DNA of 64,000 bases from Pyronema omphalodes (Eukaryota; Ascomycota; Pezizomycetes; Pezizales; Pyronemataceae): contig JAJJXM010000007.1 in NCBI GenBank assembly GCA_024516155.1, forward strand, positions 434,001 through 498,000, written 5' to 3'. Position numbers and translations under genes: made by a program. The notes beneath the pieces are model-generated. The model ran no database searches and was not told the origin of the DNA. It saw only the letters and a list, made by a program, of their open reading frames with translations. This document shows positions 59,546 through 64,000 of the stretch, piece by piece (position 1 is the first letter of the stretch; the number at the start of each line of letters is the position of its first letter).

Positions 59546-62035
59546 TTATAATAAGATGAGTATCATATGGCTATGGTGAATACTGAAACTGTAACTTGGG
59601 TAAGTTACTGTCGGTTACTGTTAGTTACTGTTAGTTACTGTCGGTTACTGTTAGTTACTGCCATTGGCTAATATCATAGTGTAATTAAGAAGAATATTTT
59701 GTGGTAGAGGTTGGAGAGGATTGATTGATTGATTGTTTTTTTTTTTTTTTTTTTTGGAATGGGTGTTGAGATGAAGATGAGAATGAGGATTAAGATTAAG
59801 ATTAAGATGGGGAAATGGATATGTGATTTATAGTATCGGTTATGGCGGGGGGGGGGGGGGGGAGGGGGGGTTTATGGGTGTTGGGTGTTGCTGTAATGGA
59901 TTGTAGAGACATCATGGAGTGGGGGATATTGGAGTGGGGGATATTGAAGGGGGTATAGATATGTACTGCTGGTGTTTGCTTGCTACTGGCTTTTGATTTT
60001 GACTACTGGGTTTCACTACTGGCTTTTGCTTTTGACTACTGGGTTTAACTTTTGACTACTGGGTTTAACTACTGGCTTTCACTTTTGACTACTGGGTTTA
60101 ACTTCTGATTACTGGCCTTTACTACTGGCTTTAACTACTGGCTTTGATTACTGGCTTTCACCACTGGCTTTCACCACTGGCTTTCACTACTGGCTTTCAC
60201 TACTGGCTTTTACCACTCGCTTCCACTTCCGGTCACAGACTCGTCGGTACTTCACCAACACCCAGCCGAATCCATCAACCAGATCCATCAACCAGCTCCA
60301 TCCACCATCTCTACACGACTCCAAGTAGCGAGTAGCAACCCCCTCAACCCAGCAAACCAGCAGCAGGAATAAACCAGTTATAAGTAAAAAAACAAGCCCC
60401 GAACATCATCAAGTAGGTATCTATTCCGATACATCTTACAGCTAATCCTTATCGTCCAATATCCAGTCCAATACCTCTTACGCAATCAAAGATTCAAAAT
60501 ATCACCCTTTTTTTGGTTATAATGGTGAAACTTAGCAGGTTGCATATGTATAGTAAAGAAGGCAACTATAATTTTGTATAACAGTAAGAAAAGTAGCTAG
60601 TGTCGGGCTTTTTGTGGTTATTTTTGGAAGAGGTGGTGGTGAGAGTGAGAGTGATAGTGATAGTGATAGTGATGGCAATGGATATTATACCTCATTTATG
60701 CCTTTTCAAAATTCAGAACTTGCAGCAGATTCGCATCCGGGATTTCGATGCAAGGATTTGGATACTGTAATACTGGCAGCTAGAATACAGGGCTGTGGTA
60801 TGGGACCTAGGTGGATTATATCAAAGATGCTGCAACATCAAGACTTCGGGGTCCCCTTTGGAAGTTTGGAAGTTTGGAAGTTTAGCTGTACATAACAGCT
60901 AGTCCCAGCCAGCATTAGCCAGCATTAGCCACCACTACCATTTCCTCCACAAAACAATCAAAACAACCTCAAATCCATAGATTATATTCTTGGCGTTAAT
61001 TATTCACTGCCCTAAATCCATAATCCATCTTCTCCCGTCGATTTTGAATCCGTGTAATATATCATCTTCTAAGCATGCAGCTTGTCTTGATATATGTATA
61101 ACTTCCACAGTTACTGTAATTTCCAATTACACCCCTTACGATGAGTATATAAAACACCATATTTGTCATGGAATCATATCAACTATATCAACTATACTCC
61201 GGAAACACTGATGCTCTGATGCTTTGCTACAGACTCAGGACTGTAGTCTGGCGTATATACCGCGCCGAGTTGAAATACGCTTGCACATCGATCAGTATGT
61301 GCTAAATCCACTACAGGAGTTTATTGTAAGGCTTGTGGTTAGTTATTTTTTATGTATGTGGCATTATATCCTCGCCTATGTATGTATGTAGCTTGACCTA
61401 TGTAGCTTCGCCTATGTAGCTTGGCCTATGTAACTTCGCCTATCGCCTATACCCCCCGAACTATGAATACGAAGCCGAGAGTTACGTTACACACCAAGCG
61501 GCAATCATGGCGTAAAGATTTTCCCTGGATTTATTTAGATTTACTTAGATCTCCAGGGATTATTCCCGGCATTCGTCCAGGGTTTTACGAGATGTTGTGG
61601 CGGCGCATAAAGTTTGTGAAACATCGCCACTATGTAGGTAGGTATCTTGAAACTTATTACCGAGTCGCTGTATAAGGTGTAGCTATTAAAAAAAAAAAAG
61701 GGCTGCTATAGAATTGTTGGTACATATGCTGAATCAATGGAGGCTGAATACGAGGTTTTAATGAGTTGATGAAATGATGATATTGTTTTTTTTTTTTTTT
61801 TTTTTCTTGGACTTGCGTGCTATGGTGGCTAAAAACATATTTATGGAAGCTGGAGAAAGAGATATAAAAGAAGAAAGTTCCATCACTGGTGCACTGAATA
61901 CTAATCACCATTAAGCTCAACGCAGAATCCCAAACGTTATCTACACAACAGGAAATCAAAATCTCACTTCTATATCCTATATCCTATATCCCCTATAATC
62001 AATAATCAATAACCAACAATAACATCACACCCACA

Positions 62036-62500
62036 ATGCAGCTCTCCACTCTTCTCAGCACTACCATCCTTCTAATCGCAGTATCCGCCGCTCCACTCGA
62101 ACCCCGACAATCAGGATACCTCCCCTCCGGTCCTGAACTACGCTACTGTGCCAATCCCCTCAATACCTTCGCCTGCTACAAAGCACGCGGGCATGCAAAC
62201 GAAGCCTCTAAAGCCGCAGCTGCTAACTTCCCCGCTAACTCACTTCATAATGGAAAGGGTGATGCATTTCGTCATTGCTATTGGAATGCACGAATGGCGA
62301 TTGATATTGGGGTTAAAAAGGCAAAGGAAATTGCTACAAGACATGAAGATGGAAGTACTGGGCCGCAGAGGGAGAAGAATATGGATTTGGCGAATAATGA
62401 AACGGGTAGAGGTATTGGGGTGAGGACTAAGACTTATGGGAAGGCTTTGAATGAGTGTAGAAATAAGGCTAGGAATGGTGGCTTGGTGGTTATTGGATAG
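62036..62500 (+). CDS. Secreted protein with DUF6973-like domain
   Basis: Single exon, 154 residues. A clear signal peptide (MQLSTLLSTTILLIAVSAAP) is followed by LEPRQ, a dibasic-like processing context, so the protein is probably secreted. The mature part has the pattern KGDAFRHCYWNARMA, then ARHEDGS and EKNMDLANNETGRGIG. This AFRH-YWN / HE / MDL-NN signature matches my memory of the DUF6973 family, found in bacteria and scattered in fungi, with conserved His, Glu and Asn that could form a catalytic or metal site. Two Cys (YCAN and FACY) lie close together near the N-terminus. ATG context is good (cccacaATG). Function unknown; patchy distribution would suit horizontal transfer, which I cannot test here. 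Confidence 0.7.
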   Translation: MQLSTLLSTTILLIAVSAAPLEPRQSGYLPSGPELRYCANPLNTFACYKARGHANEASKAAAANFPANSLHNGKGDAFRHCYWNARMAIDIGVKKAKEIATRHEDGSTGPQREKNMDLANNETGRGIGVRTKTYGKALNECRNKARNGGLVVIG

Positions 62501-62640
62501 ACTGGTTCGGTGGAAGAAATGTAGAATGTTTTGCTTGGAATGATATCATTTTGAAAAAAGTTCTACTGGTGTTGGAAGGTAAAATGCACCTTTGTTGTCG
62601 GAAAGTATCTGGGAAAAAAATTGTAAAATTTTAAAAATAA

Positions 62641-62712
62641 TAGCAACACCTCGTTTCGATCGAGGGACCTCCGGGTTATGAGCCCGGCGCGCTTCCGCTG
62701 CGCCATGTTGCT
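62641..62712 (-). tRNA. Initiator tRNA-Met (CAT), copy 4
   Basis: Identical 72 nt to copies 1-3 with the same initiator features. It lies 140 bp past the secreted-protein gene, on the opposite strand. Confidence 0.95.
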
Positions 62713-63422
62713 TTGATATTGTGTTAGTAAATGTTTGTAAATATAATGTAATACTATATACGCCGTCGCTAAAGCTTCTAGAATGTTTCAAGATTCTCAG
62801 TGGCTTGTCGTTGGTTGGGATTCATGGCCTAGATTTTGTTTCTGTTCGCCCTTAAAAGACACGTGCAGAGGGTTAGGGCAATTATTTACACGTGATACGG
62901 GCTTTGATTCGGGCTTTTTACCTTAGCGCGCTACCAAACGTGTTCACCAGAGCACTGAACTCTTGTGAACCTTGAATCAAGTGCCCGTGGCCGTCTATCA
63001 TCGATAGATTTCTTCCAGATTTTGACACATTTCTTACGTGTAAATTATGTACCGATAGATTAGATAAAATCTCTTATTCTGTGCAGATTCATGAAGCTTC
63101 GTAACAGCAACTTTGCTACCAAGCTTATGTCCGGGTAAACTGTCCACAGTTCAGGACACCTCATGCACGCACCGTTGGATTAGGTAGATCGAACCCCCTC
63201 CATTCTGTGCCAAATTATCAGCTTAACGACAACTTTCTTTTCTCGAATCCCCCGTATTTACTGGCCGCCGTAATACGGTCGCTTTCTTTAATTTCCAGCT
63301 ATACTCCAAACCCCACCGCTGGCCGACAAATCAAGCTCCATATCCCCTAAAACCGACCATTGACAGCCTCCACAGAGCAACGCCCATAGTTCCGTTTCCG
63401 CAGACCACTACAATCATCAGGG
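62713..63422. other. Intergenic stretch, SEC21 promoter side
   Basis: No gene seen between tRNA copy 4 and the gamma-COP ATG. Confidence 0.4.
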
Positions 63423-64000
63423 ATGAGCTATTCAAAGAAAGACGAAGATGCTGAGCAGGCGCTCTTCCGGGTTGACCGGACATCCGTGTTTCAAGAAGGT
63501 GTGCTTTCAAAGCCCCACTGCTCATCTCAACCATAGCTAACTGTGAGCCAGCCCGCGTCTTCAATTCATCGCCGATATCCCCCCGGAAATGCCGTATCCT
63601 CCTGACGAAGATTGTTTACCTCCTGCACACCGGCGAGAGCTTCCCGAAAGCTGAAGCGACCGAGCTCTTCTTCGGAATTACGAAACTGTTCCAGCACAGA
63701 GATGCGAGCTTGCGGCAAATGGTCTACTTGGTTATTAAAGAATTGGCAGACACTGCCGAGGACGTTATTATGGTTACAAGTAGTGTAATGAAGGATGTTT
63801 CAGGTGCGGGAGGAAGAGCAGGTGCGGAGCAGGATATCTACAGAGCGAATGCTATCAGAGCATTATGTCGGATTATCGATGTGAGTCGAGCAATGCTGTA
63901 CTACTTGATTGGAGACATCCGGCAAAGCTATCACAACCCCACCACCAGCCACAATGCTATCGCACGCGCGATAAGCTTAAGCTGTTTCTACAAATCAGTT
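63423..64000 (+). CDS. SEC21: Coatomer gamma subunit (gamma-COP), 5' part
   Basis: Exon 63423-63498, intron 63499-63551 (CTAAC branch, CCAG acceptor) and exon 63552-63880; an intron then starts at 63881 (GTGAGT) and no later exon is resolved before the window ends. The product begins MSYSKKDEDAEQALFRVDRT, then SPRKCRILLTKIVYLLHTGE, ATELFFGITKLFQHRDASLR, QMVYLVIKELADTAEDVIMV and RANAIRALCRIID. These are the N-terminal alpha-solenoid repeats of gamma-COP. The protein is part of the COPI coat for Golgi-to-ER retrieval and binds Arf1-GTP, so it acts in the same Arf cycle as the ArfGAP at 53-57 kb. Confidence 0.95.

Larger units (their letters stand above)
58300..62035. other. Intergenic repeat-rich stretch
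   Basis: T-rich sequence to 58900, the 10 bp array, TTTCC and 13 bp repeats, TTACTGTTAG repeats (59610-59660), T23 run (59729-59754), G runs (59847-59870), CTACTGGCTTTCAC repeats (59965-60220), AGTGATAGTGAT (60645-60672), TATGTAGCTTGCC repeats (61370-61445) and a T21 run (61783-61805). No gene supported. Confidence 0.55.

Overview
This window is nuclear DNA from a filamentous ascomycete (Pezizomycotina; an early-diverging class such as Orbiliomycetes or Pezizomycetes is a guess). The signs are genes split by many 45-150 bp introns with GTATGT/GTAAGT-type donors and CTAAC branch points, fungal housekeeping families (Ade17, Sso1-type syntaxin, SmB, Gde1, Ess1, Hcr1, Pch2, Csx2, Sec21), eukaryotic initiator tRNAs with A1:U72, and intergenic DNA packed with homopolymers and short tandem repeats. 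There is no operon structure, CRISPR array or prokaryotic signal.

Layout. 1-3.6 kb: the 3' part of a CorA-like transporter fused to freshly amplified ankyrin repeats, with a broken tail. 3.77-4.84 kb: a 5'-truncated LINE-type retrotransposon with poly(A) and a 15 bp target-site duplication. 6.7-12.3 kb: an Rpr2-like RNase P/MRP subunit (-), two inverted initiator tRNAs, the meiotic AAA+ ATPase Pch2 (-) and eIF3j/Hcr1 (-). 12.3-16.9 kb: gene-free repeat-rich DNA with a 778 bp element that has terminal inverted repeats. 16.9-22.3 kb: a small secreted or membrane protein (-), an unknown protein (-) and the bifunctional purine enzyme Ade17 (+). 23.5-26.2 kb: a plasma-membrane syntaxin (+) with three tandem, frame-compatible terminal exons, each encoding a different transmembrane anchor. 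28.6-34.9 kb: SmB (-), a third initiator tRNA and SPX-ankyrin-GDPD Gde1 (-). 38-49 kb: a probable mitochondrial PPR-type protein, tRNA-Thr, a zinc-finger-like protein and a large disordered nuclear protein. 50.4-58.3 kb: Ess1/Pin1 (-) and a BAR-PH-ArfGAP protein (+). 58-62 kb: minisatellites. 62-64 kb: a secreted DUF6973-like protein, a fourth initiator tRNA and the start of gamma-COP.

Together the genes are mostly single-copy cell-biology functions (secretion: syntaxin, ArfGAP, gamma-COP; RNA: SmB, Rpr2-like, eIF3j, tRNAs). The strongest novelty candidate is the syntaxin gene. One donor in the coding exon just before the membrane anchor faces three acceptors, all phase 1. They would give one SNARE motif with three different anchors, one of which carries a 51-residue Ala/Thr/Pro tail outside the cytosol. 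Exon models were built by hand from splice signals and family alignment from memory; no search or transcript data was available.
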